Positions 35,486-44,411 of a DNA stretch of 64,000 bases are shown piece by piece (the stretch's first letter is position 1; every line of letters begins with the position of its first letter). The stretch lies in NCBI GenBank assembly GCA_027490215.1, contig JAIXYO010000072.1, positions 45,370-109,369 on the forward strand, written 5' to 3'. Made by a program: the position numbers and the translations under genes. Under the pieces are notes generated by a model. The model was not told the DNA's origin. It did not search any database and saw only the letters and a list, made by a program, of their open reading frames with translations. Origin of the DNA: Rubrivivax sp. Lineage in GTDB: Bacteria; Pseudomonadota; Gammaproteobacteria; Burkholderiales; Burkholderiaceae_C.

Positions 35486-36654
35486 GCGCCGCCCGCGCCG
35501 CCTGGGCCGTCTATCGGAAGGAAGTGGTCGATGCCTTGCGGGACCGCCGCACCCTGATGGTCGTGCTGTTCAGCAGCGTGCTGATGGGCCCGCTGCTGCT
35601 GGTCGCGCTGTCGGCGCTGCTGGCCAGCTTCGAGGCCAGCGCCGAGAGCCGCGTCGTCTACGTCGACGGGGCCGCACACGCGCCGGGCCTGATCAACTTC
35701 CTGCAACGGCAGACGCGCATCGTCAAAGCGCCACCCGCAGACTATGAAGCGCAGCTCCGCGCGCGAAAGTGGTCGGATCCGGTGCTGGTGGTGCCAGCGG
35801 GTTTCGATGTGGCGGTGCAGCGCGGCGAGGTGCCGACGATCGAGGTGGTCAGCGACAGCGGCAATGCACAGGCGCAGGCCGGCGCGGCCAGAGTCCAGCG
35901 GCTGCTGGCTGCCTACGCACAGGAGCGCTCGGCGCTGACGCTGGCGCTGCGCGGCGTGACCACCGAGCTGCTTGAGCCCTTCGAGGTGCAGGAGCGCGAC
36001 CTCGCCAGCGCGCGCACGCGCGCCGCACAGATCACCGGGATGCTGCCTTTCTTCGTGATCATGGCCGTGCTGTACGGCGCCTTGAACGCGGCGCTGGACA
36101 CCACGGCCGGCGAGCGCGAGCGCGGATCCCTGGAGCCGTTGCTGATGAACCCGGCGCGGCGCGGTGCACTGGTGCTGGGCAAGTGGGGTGCGGTGGCCAG
36201 CGTGGCGGTGCTGATCGCGATGCTGAGCTGCTTCAGCTTCATCCCGGCGCAGTGGCTGTTGCGCAGCGACACCTTGCAGGCGATGTTCCAGTACGGCTGG
36301 CCGGAGGCCTTGGCGTTTCTGGCGCTTCTGTTGCCGTTTGCTGCCGCGATGTCGGCATTGCTGATGGCAATCGCGATCCGCTGCAAGAGCTTCAAGGAGG
36401 CGCAGGCCAGCAGCACGGTGGTGCTGGCTGCGGTCTCGCTGCTGCCACTGGTGTCGGTGTTCGACCAGCGCGGTGAATCGCCGTGGCACCTGTGGGTCCC
36501 GGCATTGGCGCAGTCGACGCTGATGGCGCGCGTGCTGAAGGGCGAAACCCTGGGCGCTGCCGATGCGGCGGTGCCGTTTGCGGTCTGCGCCCTCCTCACG
36601 GTGGCGGGGCTGATGTGGGTGGCGCGGCGCTTGAACGAAGCGGCCGTGCGCTGA
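35482..36654 (+). CDS. ABC-2 type permease, NatB-like
   Basis: This 390-residue membrane protein has an N-terminal helix (LMVVLFSSVLMGPLLLVALSA), a large extracytoplasmic domain (about residues 50-180) and a C-terminal cluster of five helices. TTAGERERGSLEPLLMNP is the cytoplasmic coupling motif typical of NatB and related ABC-2 exporters. The substrate could be sodium, drugs or protein; only the class is supported. Confidence 0.88.
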   Translation: MSAARAAWAVYRKEVVDALRDRRTLMVVLFSSVLMGPLLLVALSALLASFEASAESRVVYVDGAAHAPGLINFLQRQTRIVKAPPADYEAQLRARKWSDPVLVVPAGFDVAVQRGEVPTIEVVSDSGNAQAQAGAARVQRLLAAYAQERSALTLALRGVTTELLEPFEVQERDLASARTRAAQITGMLPFFVIMAVLYGALNAALDTTAGERERGSLEPLLMNPARRGALVLGKWGAVASVAVLIAMLSCFSFIPAQWLLRSDTLQAMFQYGWPEALAFLALLLPFAAAMSALLMAIAIRCKSFKEAQASSTVVLAAVSLLPLVSVFDQRGESPWHLWVPALAQSTLMARVLKGETLGAADAAVPFAVCALLTVAGLMWVARRLNEAAVR

Positions 36655-36749
36655 GCTGTGCTGTACGTGCCGGTGGCAAACGAGGAATCGCTGCCACTGA
36701 CATCGCGCCGCGATGGAAATTCGTCCCACGAAGCGGCATGATCCGGCGC

Positions 36750-37223
36750 ATGATGTCCACTCCCGCGCTCGAAACTCACTGGCGCTGCAGCCGTTTCGAC
36801 GCGCTCAGCGTGCACGAGTTGCAATACATCTACATGGTGCGCCAGCAGGTGTTTTGCGTCGAGCAGCGTTGCGCCTACCTCGATGTTGACGGTCGGGATG
36901 AAGCGGCCTGGCATCTGGCCGCATGGTCGGACGAGCAGCGCATGCCCTTGGCTTACGCCCGTGTCATCGCTCCTGGGGTCAAGTACGCAGAGCCTGCGAT
37001 CGGCCGGGTGCTGACCTTCGGCGCGGGTCGCGGTGTCGGGCTGGGGCGGATGCTGGTCCAACGCGCCATTGCGAAAGCCCTGGCCGAGTATCCAGGGCTC
37101 GGCATTCGGCTGTCTGCACAAAGCCATCTGGAGGGCTTCTACCGCTCGGAAGGCTTTCTGCCGGTCGGTGAGGGGTACCTCGAAGACGGCATCCCCCACA
37201 TCGAGATGTGCCAACCCGGCTGA
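36750..37223 (+). CDS. ElaA-type GNAT acetyltransferase
   Basis: This 157-residue protein matches the ElaA subgroup: YIYMVRQQVFCVEQRCAYLDVDGRDEAAWHL, in two parts, then an acetyl-CoA loop FGAGRGVGLGRMLVQRAIA and SAQSHLEGFYRSEGFLPVGE. The acceptor substrate is unknown. Starts at 36738, 36750 and 36753 are all possible; I chose the middle. The gene stands alone. Confidence 0.82.
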   Translation: MMSTPALETHWRCSRFDALSVHELQYIYMVRQQVFCVEQRCAYLDVDGRDEAAWHLAAWSDEQRMPLAYARVIAPGVKYAEPAIGRVLTFGAGRGVGLGRMLVQRAIAKALAEYPGLGIRLSAQSHLEGFYRSEGFLPVGEGYLEDGIPHIEMCQPG

Positions 37224-37371
37224 GCCGGCATGTGATCCACGGCGGTGCGAACCCCCGATTTCGTCGGGCCGCGATCCGTGCAAGCGCGCGTTCGACCTCG
37301 GTCTGCCATGGCAGCGCCGGCGGCGCTTTCATGCGAGGCGACCAGCGAGCTCGACGTCGGCCGCGAGCCGC

Positions 37372-37767
37372 TCAGTCTGTGCGCTGAGTGGCGCGCACTT
37401 GGTACGGCGCGGTATCCCGATCGAGTTTGGTGAGCCATGCAATCGCGTCGGCGCGCGTCTCGCCGCACATCTCGGCATTCGGTTTCAGCGACGTGCACAC
37501 CGCCGGCCGCTGCGGCAGACCGAACAGCGCGCAGCGCATGTCGGCGGTCAACTGGACGCATGCAACGCCTGCGGCTTTGCCAAGGCCATCGATGAAGGGC
37601 ATGCCCGGAATCGGGCTGGAAATCGACGGCGCGGTGCAACAGGCGCCGCAACCGGGTCGGCAGGTTGCCTGCGCCGCACCCGCCAGAGACGCCCCATCCG
37701 AAACGGTGTCAGGGCGTGGGATGGGTGGTTGGATGTCCAAGGCTTGCTGGCAGCAGGGTGACTTCAC
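37372..37767 (-). CDS. YkgJ family zinc/iron-chelating cysteine-cluster protein
   Basis: This 131-residue protein is rich in cysteine: [12 protein letters not shown], then [13 protein letters not shown] and a final CGET segment, matching the YkgJ metal-binding cluster family. The cysteines probably bind zinc or an iron-sulfur site. No function is established. It is divergent from mnmG, 48 bp away. Confidence 0.82.
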   Translation of the reverse strand: MKSPCCQQALDIQPPIPRPDTVSDGASLAGAAQATCRPGCGACCTAPSISSPIPGMPFIDGLGKAAGVACVQLTADMRCALFGLPQRPAVCTSLKPNAEMCGETRADAIAWLTKLDRDTAPYQVRATQRTD

Positions 37768-37815
37768 GCGGGGTGCTCCCTACAATCGCGGATTGCTCAA
37801 AAAATAGGCAACGCC

Positions 37816-39798
37816 ATGTGGTTCCCCCAAGTCTTCGACGTCATTGTGATCGGTGGCGGCCACGCCGGCACCGAGGCGGCATTGGCCTCGGCTCGGCTCG
37901 GCTGCGCCACGCTCCTGTTGACGCACAACATCGAGACGCTGGGTCAGATGAGTTGCAACCCGTCGATTGGCGGCATCGGCAAAGGGCATCTGGTCAAGGA
38001 GATTGATGCGCTGGGCGGCGCGATGGCTGCGGCAACCGACGAGGCCGGCATCCAGTTCCGCATCCTGAATGGATCGAAGGGCCCCGCGGTGCGCGCCACC
38101 CGCGCACAGGCCGATCGCGTGCTGTACCGGGCAGCCATTCGGCGTCGGCTGGAGAACCAGCCGAACCTGTGGCTGTTCCAGGGGGCCTGCGATGATCTGA
38201 TTGTTGAAGGTGACGCTGTGGCGGGCGTTGTCACGCAAGTGGGCGTTCGCTTCAAGTCTAGGGCTGTGGTGTTGACGGCCGGAACGTTCCTGAACGGCAA
38301 AGTGCATGTGGGCCTCGACAACCACGCCGCAGGGCGTGCTGGCGATCCGCCAGCGATCACCTTGTCGTCGCGTTTGAAAGAGCTGAAACTGCCGCAAGGC
38401 CGCCTGAAAACCGGCACTCCGCCGCGCATCGATGGGCGCAGCATCGATTTCAGTCGCTTGACGCCGCAGCATGGCGATGGTGTTCCGGGACCCGATGGCA
38501 CTGCACCCGAAACGCCGATGCCCGTATTCAGCTACCTGGGCGATGCGTCGCAGCACCCGCAGCAGGTGCCGTGCTGGATCACCCACACCAACGCGCGTAC
38601 GCACGAGATCATTCGCTCCGGCTTCGACCGCAGCCCGATGTTCACTGGCGTGATCGAGGGTGTCGGACCGCGCTACTGTCCCAGCATCGAGGACAAGGTC
38701 AATCGCTTCGCCGACAAGACCTCGCACCAGATCTACCTGGAGCCCGAAGGTCTGACGACCCACGAGTTCTATCCGAATGGCATTTCGACCTCGCTGCCGT
38801 TCGACATCCAGCTGGCTGCGGTCCACTCGATGGTGGGCTTGGAGCACGCGCACATCCTTCGGCCAGGCTATGCGATCGAGTACGACTACTTCGACCCGCG
38901 CGCGCTGAAAGCCAGTTTCGAGACCAAGTCGATCCGCGGCTTGTTCTTCGCCGGGCAGATCAATGGCACCACCGGCTACGAGGAAGCCGCTGCGCAAGGT
39001 TTGTTCGCCGGGCTGAATGCAGCCCGGCAAGTGCGCGATCAAGCCGCCTGGACGCCCGGCCGCGACGAAGCCTATCTGGGCGTGCTGGTCGATGACCTGA
39101 TCACCAAGGGCGTGAGCGAGCCTTACCGCATGTTCACCAGCCGCGCCGAGTTCCGACTGCAGCTGCGCGAGGACAACGCCGATGCGCGGCTCACCGAGCA
39201 CGGCCGCCGACTGGGCCTGGTCGATGATGTTCGCTGGGCGGCGTTCTGCCGCAAGCGCGACGCAGTTTCACGTGAAACACAGCGCCTGAAGGCAACATGG
39301 GTGCGGCCGCAAACCCTGCCGGCTGCCGATGCAGGGCGCCTGCTCGGCAAGCCGCTGGAGCATGAGTACAGCCTGATGGACCTGCTGCGACGTCCTGAGG
39401 TCCATCACGATGTGCTGAGCGCCGTGGTCGCCATTGCCTGTCCGGATGCTGCGGTTTCACGTGAAACCTTGCGTGCCGAGCTGGGTGTGGCACTGGCCGA
39501 TGCGGTGATCGAGCAGGTTGAGATCAGCGCGAAGTACGCAGGCTACATCGTCAAGCAGAACGACGAGGTCGAGCGGCTGGCGCGCTATGAGCATCTGGCG
39601 CTGCCGGCCGATCTCGACTATTCGCAGGTCTCGGCCCTCAGCTTCGAGGTGCGTCAGACGTTGAGCCGACATAGACCGGAAACTCTGGGCCAGGCCTCGC
39701 GGATGTCGGGTGTCACACCGGCTGCGGTGTCCTTGCTGCTGGTGCATCTGAAGAAGGGGCGGTTCGCTGGGTTTGCCGATCTGGCCCATGCTGCCTGA
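37816..39798 (+). CDS. mnmG: tRNA uridine-5-carboxymethylaminomethyl modification enzyme MnmG (GidA)
   Basis: MnmG, with MnmE, modifies the wobble uridine of several tRNAs using FAD and NADH. The 660-residue protein has the FAD motif [11 protein letters not shown] (13-23), the family sequences [24 protein letters not shown] in two parts, [11 protein letters not shown] with [14 protein letters not shown], and the C-terminal [13 protein letters not shown]. The 660-residue length is slightly above the common 630. Two parS sites lie inside its 3' third, both encoding VSRET. rsmG overlaps its end by 11 bases. Confidence 0.96.
   Translation: MWFPQVFDVIVIGGGHAGTEAALASARLGCATLLLTHNIETLGQMSCNPSIGGIGKGHLVKEIDALGGAMAAATDEAGIQFRILNGSKGPAVRATRAQADRVLYRAAIRRRLENQPNLWLFQGACDDLIVEGDAVAGVVTQVGVRFKSRAVVLTAGTFLNGKVHVGLDNHAAGRAGDPPAITLSSRLKELKLPQGRLKTGTPPRIDGRSIDFSRLTPQHGDGVPGPDGTAPETPMPVFSYLGDASQHPQQVPCWITHTNARTHEIIRSGFDRSPMFTGVIEGVGPRYCPSIEDKVNRFADKTSHQIYLEPEGLTTHEFYPNGISTSLPFDIQLAAVHSMVGLEHAHILRPGYAIEYDYFDPRALKASFETKSIRGLFFAGQINGTTGYEEAAAQGLFAGLNAARQVRDQAAWTPGRDEAYLGVLVDDLITKGVSEPYRMFTSRAEFRLQLREDNADARLTEHGRRLGLVDDVRWAAFCRKRDAVSRETQRLKATWVRPQTLPAADAGRLLGKPLEHEYSLMDLLRRPEVHHDVLSAVVAIACPDAAVSRETLRAELGVALADAVIEQVEISAKYAGYIVKQNDEVERLARYEHLALPADLDYSQVSALSFEVRQTLSRHRPETLGQASRMSGVTPAAVSLLLVHLKKGRFAGFADLAHAA
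39265..39278. promoter_or_regulatory. parS site 1 (in mnmG)
   Basis: GTTTCACGTGAAAC is the perfect core of the chromosomal parS site bound by ParB. It is read in mnmG as VSRET. ParB and ParA genes lie a few kilobases downstream. Confidence 0.9.
39454..39467. promoter_or_regulatory. parS site 2 (in mnmG)
   Basis: This is a second perfect GTTTCACGTGAAAC, 189 bp after the first, again read as VSRET. Clusters of parS near mnmG/rsmG are usual close to the origin of replication. Confidence 0.9.
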
Positions 39799-40486
39799 AT
39801 CTGCGGCCCATCCGCTGCGCGGGCCGTTGGTTGAAACCGCGGCCGAACTGGCTCTGCCGGTAGCGCCGGAGGTGATCGATGGCTTGTTGGGCTATCTGGA
39901 TCTGCTGCAACGCTGGAACGCCACCTACAACCTGACGGCTGTGCGCGATCCGCAAGACATGCTCCGCCAGCACCTGGCTGACTGCCTGGCGGTGATCGAG
40001 CCGATGGCCCGGCACCTGGGCGCTGCTCAGGTCGCAGGCCACGCTGACTGCTCGCCGCGCGTGCTCGATGTGGGCAGTGGTGGGGGCTTGCCGGGTGTGG
40101 TGCTGGCGCTGATGTTTCCGCATTGGCAGGTGGTGTGTGTTGACACCGTCGGCAAGAAGGCGGCGTTCATCCGCCAGGTGGCTGTCGAGCTGGGCTTGCG
40201 CAACCTGGGCGCCGAGCATGCCCGTGTGGAGGCGTTGAAGGGCGGGGCGTTTGACCTCATCACTTCTCGCGCGTTTGCGTCGCTGGTCGACTTCACCCGG
40301 CTGAGCCGTGCGTCGCTTGCACCACACGGCGTGTGGATGGCGATGAAGGGGAAGACCCCGGAGGACGAGTTGTCGGCGCTTCCCGAAGGCATCGAGGTGT
40401 TTCACGTGGAACCACTGTCGGTTCCAGGCTTGGATGCGGAACGCTGCCTGGTCTGGATGCGCCCAAGGGCCTCGATTCAGGCCTGA
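39788..40486 (+). CDS. rsmG: 16S rRNA (guanine-527-N7) methyltransferase RsmG (GidB)
   Basis: RsmG methylates G527 of 16S rRNA. The 232-residue protein has [17 protein letters not shown] near the N-terminus, the SAM motif [16 protein letters not shown], and [12 protein letters not shown]. The ATG at 39788 lies within the end of mnmG and gives the standard length; earlier in-frame starts extend into mnmG. A near-match parS site lies near its 3' end. Confidence 0.94.
   Translation: MLPESAAHPLRGPLVETAAELALPVAPEVIDGLLGYLDLLQRWNATYNLTAVRDPQDMLRQHLADCLAVIEPMARHLGAAQVAGHADCSPRVLDVGSGGGLPGVVLALMFPHWQVVCVDTVGKKAAFIRQVAVELGLRNLGAEHARVEALKGGAFDLITSRAFASLVDFTRLSRASLAPHGVWMAMKGKTPEDELSALPEGIEVFHVEPLSVPGLDAERCLVWMRPRASIQA
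40399..40412. promoter_or_regulatory. parS-like site 3 (in rsmG)
   Basis: GTTTCACGTGGAAC differs from the parS core at one base and is preceded by T as in the 16-bp consensus. It is read in another codon phase (FHVE) than the two mnmG sites, so the match is not due to a shared peptide. Confidence 0.65.
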
Positions 40487-40503
40487 CCCGCGAACCCGCT
40501 TCC

Positions 40504-40509
40504 TATAAT
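40504..40509 (+). promoter_or_regulatory. -10-like hexamer upstream of parA
   Basis: TATAAT, the perfect sigma-70 -10 box, lies 84 bp before the parA start in the 106-bp rsmG-parA gap. No good -35 box is visible at the proper distance, so the promoter is tentative. Confidence 0.4.
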
Positions 40510-40592
40510 CGCCCACGCCGCCAAGGTCGAAAGAACGCCTTTCCACCGCCACGCCGCACACCCCGACACCGCTCCCGAACCTCACTTCGCCC

Positions 40593-41363
40593 ATGGCCCG
40601 AATCTTCTGCGTCGCCAATCAAAAAGGCGGGGTCGGCAAAACCACGACGACAGTGAATCTGGCCGCCGGCCTCAGCAGGGTCGGGCAGCGCGTGCTGGTG
40701 GTTGACCTTGATCCGCAAGGCAATGCCACGATGGGTTCGGGCATCGACAAGCGCACGCTGGAGCTGACGGTGTACGACGTGCTGCTGGAAAACGCGTCGA
40801 TCGCCGAAGTCCGCCAGCGCAATGAGGCGGTGGGCTACGACGTGGTGGGTGCCAACCGGGAGCTCGCCGGTGCCGAGGTGGAGCTGGTCGAGCTCGAGCG
40901 GCGCGATCAACGGCTGAAGATGGCGCTGGCCGCGGTAGACGCCGATTACGACTTCGTGCTGATCGACTGTCCTCCGTCGCTCAGCATGCTGACGCTGAAC
41001 GGGCTGTGCAGCGCGCACGGCGTGATCGTGCCGATGCAGTGCGAGTACTTTGCGCTGGAAGGCTTGTCGGATCTGGTCAACACCATCAAGCAGGTGCATG
41101 CCAACCTGAACCCCGCACTCAAGATCATCGGTCTGTTGCGGGTGATGTTCGATCCGCGGATCACGCTACAGCAGCAGGTCAGTGAGCAACTCAAGTCGCA
41201 CTTCGGCAGCAAGGTGTTCGACACCGTGATCCCGCGCAACGTGCGGCTGGCCGAGGCGCCGAGCTACGGGCTGCCCGGCGTCGTGTTTGATCCGGCGTCC
41301 AAGGGCGCCCAGGCTTTTGTGGCCTTCGCCCAGGAAATGGTCAGTCGCATCGACTCGATGTAA
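40593..41363 (+). CDS. parA: chromosome partitioning ATPase ParA (Soj)
   Basis: ParA drives segregation of ParB-parS complexes. The 256-residue protein has the deviant Walker A KGGVGKTTT (11-19), DLDPQGNATMGSGID, and Walker B FVLIDCPPSLSMLTLNGL. It is the short chromosomal type without an N-terminal DNA-binding extension. It follows rsmG but is separated from parB by argC and a hydrolase gene. Confidence 0.95.
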   Translation: MARIFCVANQKGGVGKTTTTVNLAAGLSRVGQRVLVVDLDPQGNATMGSGIDKRTLELTVYDVLLENASIAEVRQRNEAVGYDVVGANRELAGAEVELVELERRDQRLKMALAAVDADYDFVLIDCPPSLSMLTLNGLCSAHGVIVPMQCEYFALEGLSDLVNTIKQVHANLNPALKIIGLLRVMFDPRITLQQQVSEQLKSHFGSKVFDTVIPRNVRLAEAPSYGLPGVVFDPASKGAQAFVAFAQEMVSRIDSM

Positions 41364-41399
41364 GTGATCGCTTTCGCCAAAGCGACGACTCAGCCTGGA

Positions 41400-42368
41400 T
41401 CAAAGGCCCAAGCCCTCGTCGACGCCCAGGTGCACATTCATCGCCTGCACGGCGGCACCGCTTGCTCCCTTTCCCAGGTTGTCGAGCCGCGCCATCAGCA
41501 GCACTTGGGTGTCGCTGGCGAACACGAACAGATCGACCCGGTTCGTGTCGTTGCAGCCCTGCACATCAAAGAAGCCGCCTGCAATCGTCGCCTCGTCGCG
41601 CAGCGGCATCACACGGATGAAGCGCTCGCCCGCATAGCGCTGCTGCAGCGCCGCGTGCAACTCGGCGGCACCCACCGCGCCGCCGAGCTGTGACAGATGC
41701 AAGGGCACACTGACGGTCAAGCCCTTGTAGAACGGTCCGACGATCGGCATGAAGACTGGAGGCGAGGCCAGGCCGGTGTGTGTTTTCATCTCCGGCAGGT
41801 GCTTGTGGGACAGCGCCAGCGCGTACGGGCGCGGTGCCGCCAGCGGGGCATCGGGTGCTGGCGACACCCCAGTGGATGCCAGTGCGGCCTCGTAATCGCG
41901 AATCATGCTTTTGCCACCACCCGAATAGCCGGTGATCGAGGTGGCGGTGACCGGCGCGGTGCTCGGAATCAGCCCGGCATCGACCAGCGGTCGCAGCAGC
42001 AGGATGAAGGCGCTGGCGTGGCAGCCGGGGTTGGCGATGCGCTTGCTCGCGCGGATCGCCGCCCGTTGCTCCGGCGCCAACTCGGGCAGGCCGAAGGCCC
42101 AGCCCGGCGCGGTGCGGTGCGCGGTGCTCGCGTCGATCAGGCAGGTGTGCGGGTTGGTGACGAGGGCAGCCGCCTCTCGCGAGGCAGCATCGGGAAGGCA
42201 CAAAAAGGCCACATCTGCCGCGTTCAGCAGGCGGGCGCGCTCGGCCGCGTCCTTGCGCAGCTCCGGATCGATGCGCAGCACCTCGATGTCGTCTCTCTGC
42301 GCGAGATACTCATGGATGCGCAGGCCGGTCGTGCCCTCCTGACCATCGACAAACACACGGTGTTTCAT
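41400..42368 (-). CDS. argC: N-acetyl-gamma-glutamyl-phosphate reductase, type 2 (ArgC)
   Basis: ArgC reduces N-acetylglutamyl phosphate in arginine synthesis. The 322-residue protein starts [22 protein letters not shown] (NADP-binding, class 2 form) and has the catalytic Cys in [11 protein letters not shown] and the [13 protein letters not shown] segment. This matches the shorter type 2 ArgC. Open frame continues upstream to 42830 but is meaningless there because the hydrolase gene occupies the other strand. It is inserted between parA and parB in reverse orientation. Confidence 0.93.
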   Translation of the reverse strand: MKHRVFVDGQEGTTGLRIHEYLAQRDDIEVLRIDPELRKDAAERARLLNAADVAFLCLPDAASREAAALVTNPHTCLIDASTAHRTAPGWAFGLPELAPEQRAAIRASKRIANPGCHASAFILLLRPLVDAGLIPSTAPVTATSITGYSGGGKSMIRDYEAALASTGVSPAPDAPLAAPRPYALALSHKHLPEMKTHTGLASPPVFMPIVGPFYKGLTVSVPLHLSQLGGAVGAAELHAALQQRYAGERFIRVMPLRDEATIAGGFFDVQGCNDTNRVDLFVFASDTQVLLMARLDNLGKGASGAAVQAMNVHLGVDEGLGL

Positions 42369-42445
42369 GAAGCGCTCCCAAAGACTGAGCGGCGAGGATA
42401 AGCGAGCGCGATGAACACTTTGCGGTCCACACAGCAGCCCGGGGC

Positions 42446-42988
42446 ATGACCGCGCCGATCGAACCCCGCGTGTTGCTGCTGCCTGGTTGGCGGGACTCCG
42501 GCCCGGCCCACTGGCAAAGCCGATGGGAGGCGTTGCACGGCTACCGCCGTGTCGAGCAGGACGATTGGCAATGGCCCCGCCGAGGCGACTGGATGGCCAG
42601 GCTCGACGAGGTGCTGCTCGAGAGCGATACGCCATCCGTGCTGGTCGCACACAGTCTGGGTTGCCACCTCGTCGCCGCCTGGGCGGCGCACTCCCGGCGG
42701 GTGGCGCGGGTTCGTGCCGCGTTGCTGGTCGCGCCCTCCGATCCACAGCGCGATGACGCACCTCCGCAGCTCTACAACTGGCGTCCCGTCGTGCGCCAGC
42801 AGCTGCGGTTTCAGAGCCTGTTGGTCGCAAGCAGCAACGATCCGGTGTGCGGCCTGGCGCAGGCCGCCGTGTTCGCGGCGGACTGGGGCAGTCGCTGGTG
42901 CCTGCTCGGGGCGCACGGCCACATCAATGGCGACTCGGCGCTCGGCGATTGGGACGCAGGCCATGCCTTGCTGAAGACGCTGACCTGA
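42446..42988 (+). CDS. RBBP9/YdeN family alpha/beta hydrolase
   Basis: This small serine hydrolase of 180 residues has the opening [20 protein letters not shown] and the nucleophile motif [16 protein letters not shown]. It also has the acid-containing [10 protein letters not shown] and the final [15 protein letters not shown] with the catalytic His. The triad is complete; physiological substrate unknown. Genes of this family are often found between parA and parB in this group. Confidence 0.9.
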   Translation: MTAPIEPRVLLLPGWRDSGPAHWQSRWEALHGYRRVEQDDWQWPRRGDWMARLDEVLLESDTPSVLVAHSLGCHLVAAWAAHSRRVARVRAALLVAPSDPQRDDAPPQLYNWRPVVRQQLRFQSLLVASSNDPVCGLAQAAVFAADWGSRWCLLGAHGHINGDSALGDWDAGHALLKTLT

Positions 42989-43043
42989 ATGCGCTGTGCG
43001 CTGAGCTTGCCGCCAGATCGGCGCGATACGGGAGAATCTGCCG

Positions 43044-43973
43044 ATGGTCACCAAGAAACCCAAAGGCTTAGGCCTCGGCCTCGAAGCGCTGCTCGGCCCC
43101 CGCGTCAAGGAGTCCACCGACGCGCCCACGGCTGACCCCAGCGCCCCGCGCAGCTTGAAGCTGACGCAGTTGCGGCCCGGCAAGTACCAGCCGCGCACGC
43201 GCATGGACGAAGGCTCGCTGTACGAACTGGCCGAAAGCATCAAGGCGCAGGGAATCATGCAGCCGATCCTGGTGCGCCGTGTGCACGATCTGCTGGACGA
43301 TGCAGCGCCCGGCGCACCGAACTACGAAATCATCGCGGGCGAACGCCGCACGCGAGCCGCCAGGCTGGCGGGTCTCGACGAGGTGCCGGTGCTGGTCCGG
43401 GACGTGCCCGACGAAGCCGCCGCAGCCATGTCGCTGATCGAGAACATCCAGCGCGAAGACCTGAACCCGCTGGAAGAGGCGCAGGGCCTGAAGCGCCTCG
43501 TTGATGAATTCGGCCTGACCCATGAGCGGGCTGCGCAAGCGGTGGGTCGCTCGCGCAGCGCGGCCAGCAATCTGCTGCGCCTGTTGAATCTGGTCGAACC
43601 AGTGCAGCAGTTGCTGATGGCCGGCGATCTCGACATGGGCCATGCGCGCGCGCTGCTGTCGCTCGATGGCGCCCGGCAGATCCTGGCCGCGGGTGAGATC
43701 GTCGCGAAGAAGCTCAGCGTGCGCGAGGCCGAGCGGCTGGTGGCCCGCGCCGACGACGGTGGTCGACAGAAGCCAGCAACGCGCGCGGCGGCATCGAAAT
43801 CACGCGATCTGCTGCGCATTGAGCAGGAGCTCTCTGATGTGCTGACCGCCCGTGTCGAGGTGCGGGTGAAGAAGCGCACTGCGCGCGGTGAGCAGGGCGA
43901 GGTCTCGATCGCCTTTGGCTCACTCGAAGAACTCAACGGCCTGCTCGACAAACTCGGCCTTTCGAAGCACTGA
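43044..43973 (+). CDS. parB: chromosome partitioning protein ParB (Spo0J)
   Basis: ParB binds parS, spreads along DNA using CTP and stimulates ParA. The 309-residue protein opens with KKPKGLGLGLEALLGP, then the CTP-binding box II GERRTRAARLAG, box III SLIENIQREDLNPLEEA, and the helix-turn-helix LTHERAAQAVGRSRSAASNLL. A C-terminal dimerisation segment ends KLGLSKH. Three parS sites lie 2.6-3.8 kb upstream. Confidence 0.95.
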   Translation: MVTKKPKGLGLGLEALLGPRVKESTDAPTADPSAPRSLKLTQLRPGKYQPRTRMDEGSLYELAESIKAQGIMQPILVRRVHDLLDDAAPGAPNYEIIAGERRTRAARLAGLDEVPVLVRDVPDEAAAAMSLIENIQREDLNPLEEAQGLKRLVDEFGLTHERAAQAVGRSRSAASNLLRLLNLVEPVQQLLMAGDLDMGHARALLSLDGARQILAAGEIVAKKLSVREAERLVARADDGGRQKPATRAAASKSRDLLRIEQELSDVLTARVEVRVKKRTARGEQGEVSIAFGSLEELNGLLDKLGLSKH

Positions 43974-44411
43974 GTGCAGCCTACGCAGTTCGGACCCGAT
44001 GGTCAGCGCGGCGATCTCGATTCAAAGTCCTCGGTGATCGCGTTGATCAGGGCGTCAGCGCCGAAGTTGCGTGCCGCGTTGTGCTCTTGAGGCTGCGCTC
44101 AAGCAGGGAACTGCGACCGTTGGTCAAGAGTCCCTCCATCAGACGGGTTCCGAAAATCGTTGCGACAAAAAGGCATGCAAATTGCTGGTAATGTCGAGCC
44201 GACTGTTTGGAACTGGGGGCAAGTAGACCTGCTTCTTGTGGCTTGACCCGCAGCGGTTTGGAAGAAGCTTGAATCGCAGTTGTTGGTATCCGTGTTGATG
44301 TCGCGGAAAGCTCTGATGGAGCCCTGAAGCTAGGACTTCATCAGAACTTCCCCAGACGGTGTCGAGGCGAAACGGCCTTGACATCGCCTCCTCCATCCAC
44401 AGGAGATCGAC
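43974..44411. other. 438-bp gap between parB and prkA without an evident gene
   Basis: The stretch is less GC-rich than its neighbours. It holds a small inverted repeat CTTGAG-N6-CTCAAG (44086-44103), possibly the parB transcript end, and a sigma-54-like element at 44171-44186. A reverse frame from 44693 to 44139 runs through it but overlaps the start of prkA and shows no domain. I see no tRNA or riboswitch. Confidence 0.5.
44171..44186 (+). promoter_or_regulatory. sigma-54-like -24/-12 element upstream of prkA
   Basis: AGGCATGCAAATTGCT fits the RpoN consensus TGGCACG-N4-TTGCW with the invariant GG and GC at correct spacing and two mismatches in the -24 half. It points toward prkA, 241 bp away, leaving a long leader. 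In E. coli the homologous yeaGH operon is RpoN-dependent, which supports the reading. Confidence 0.5.
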
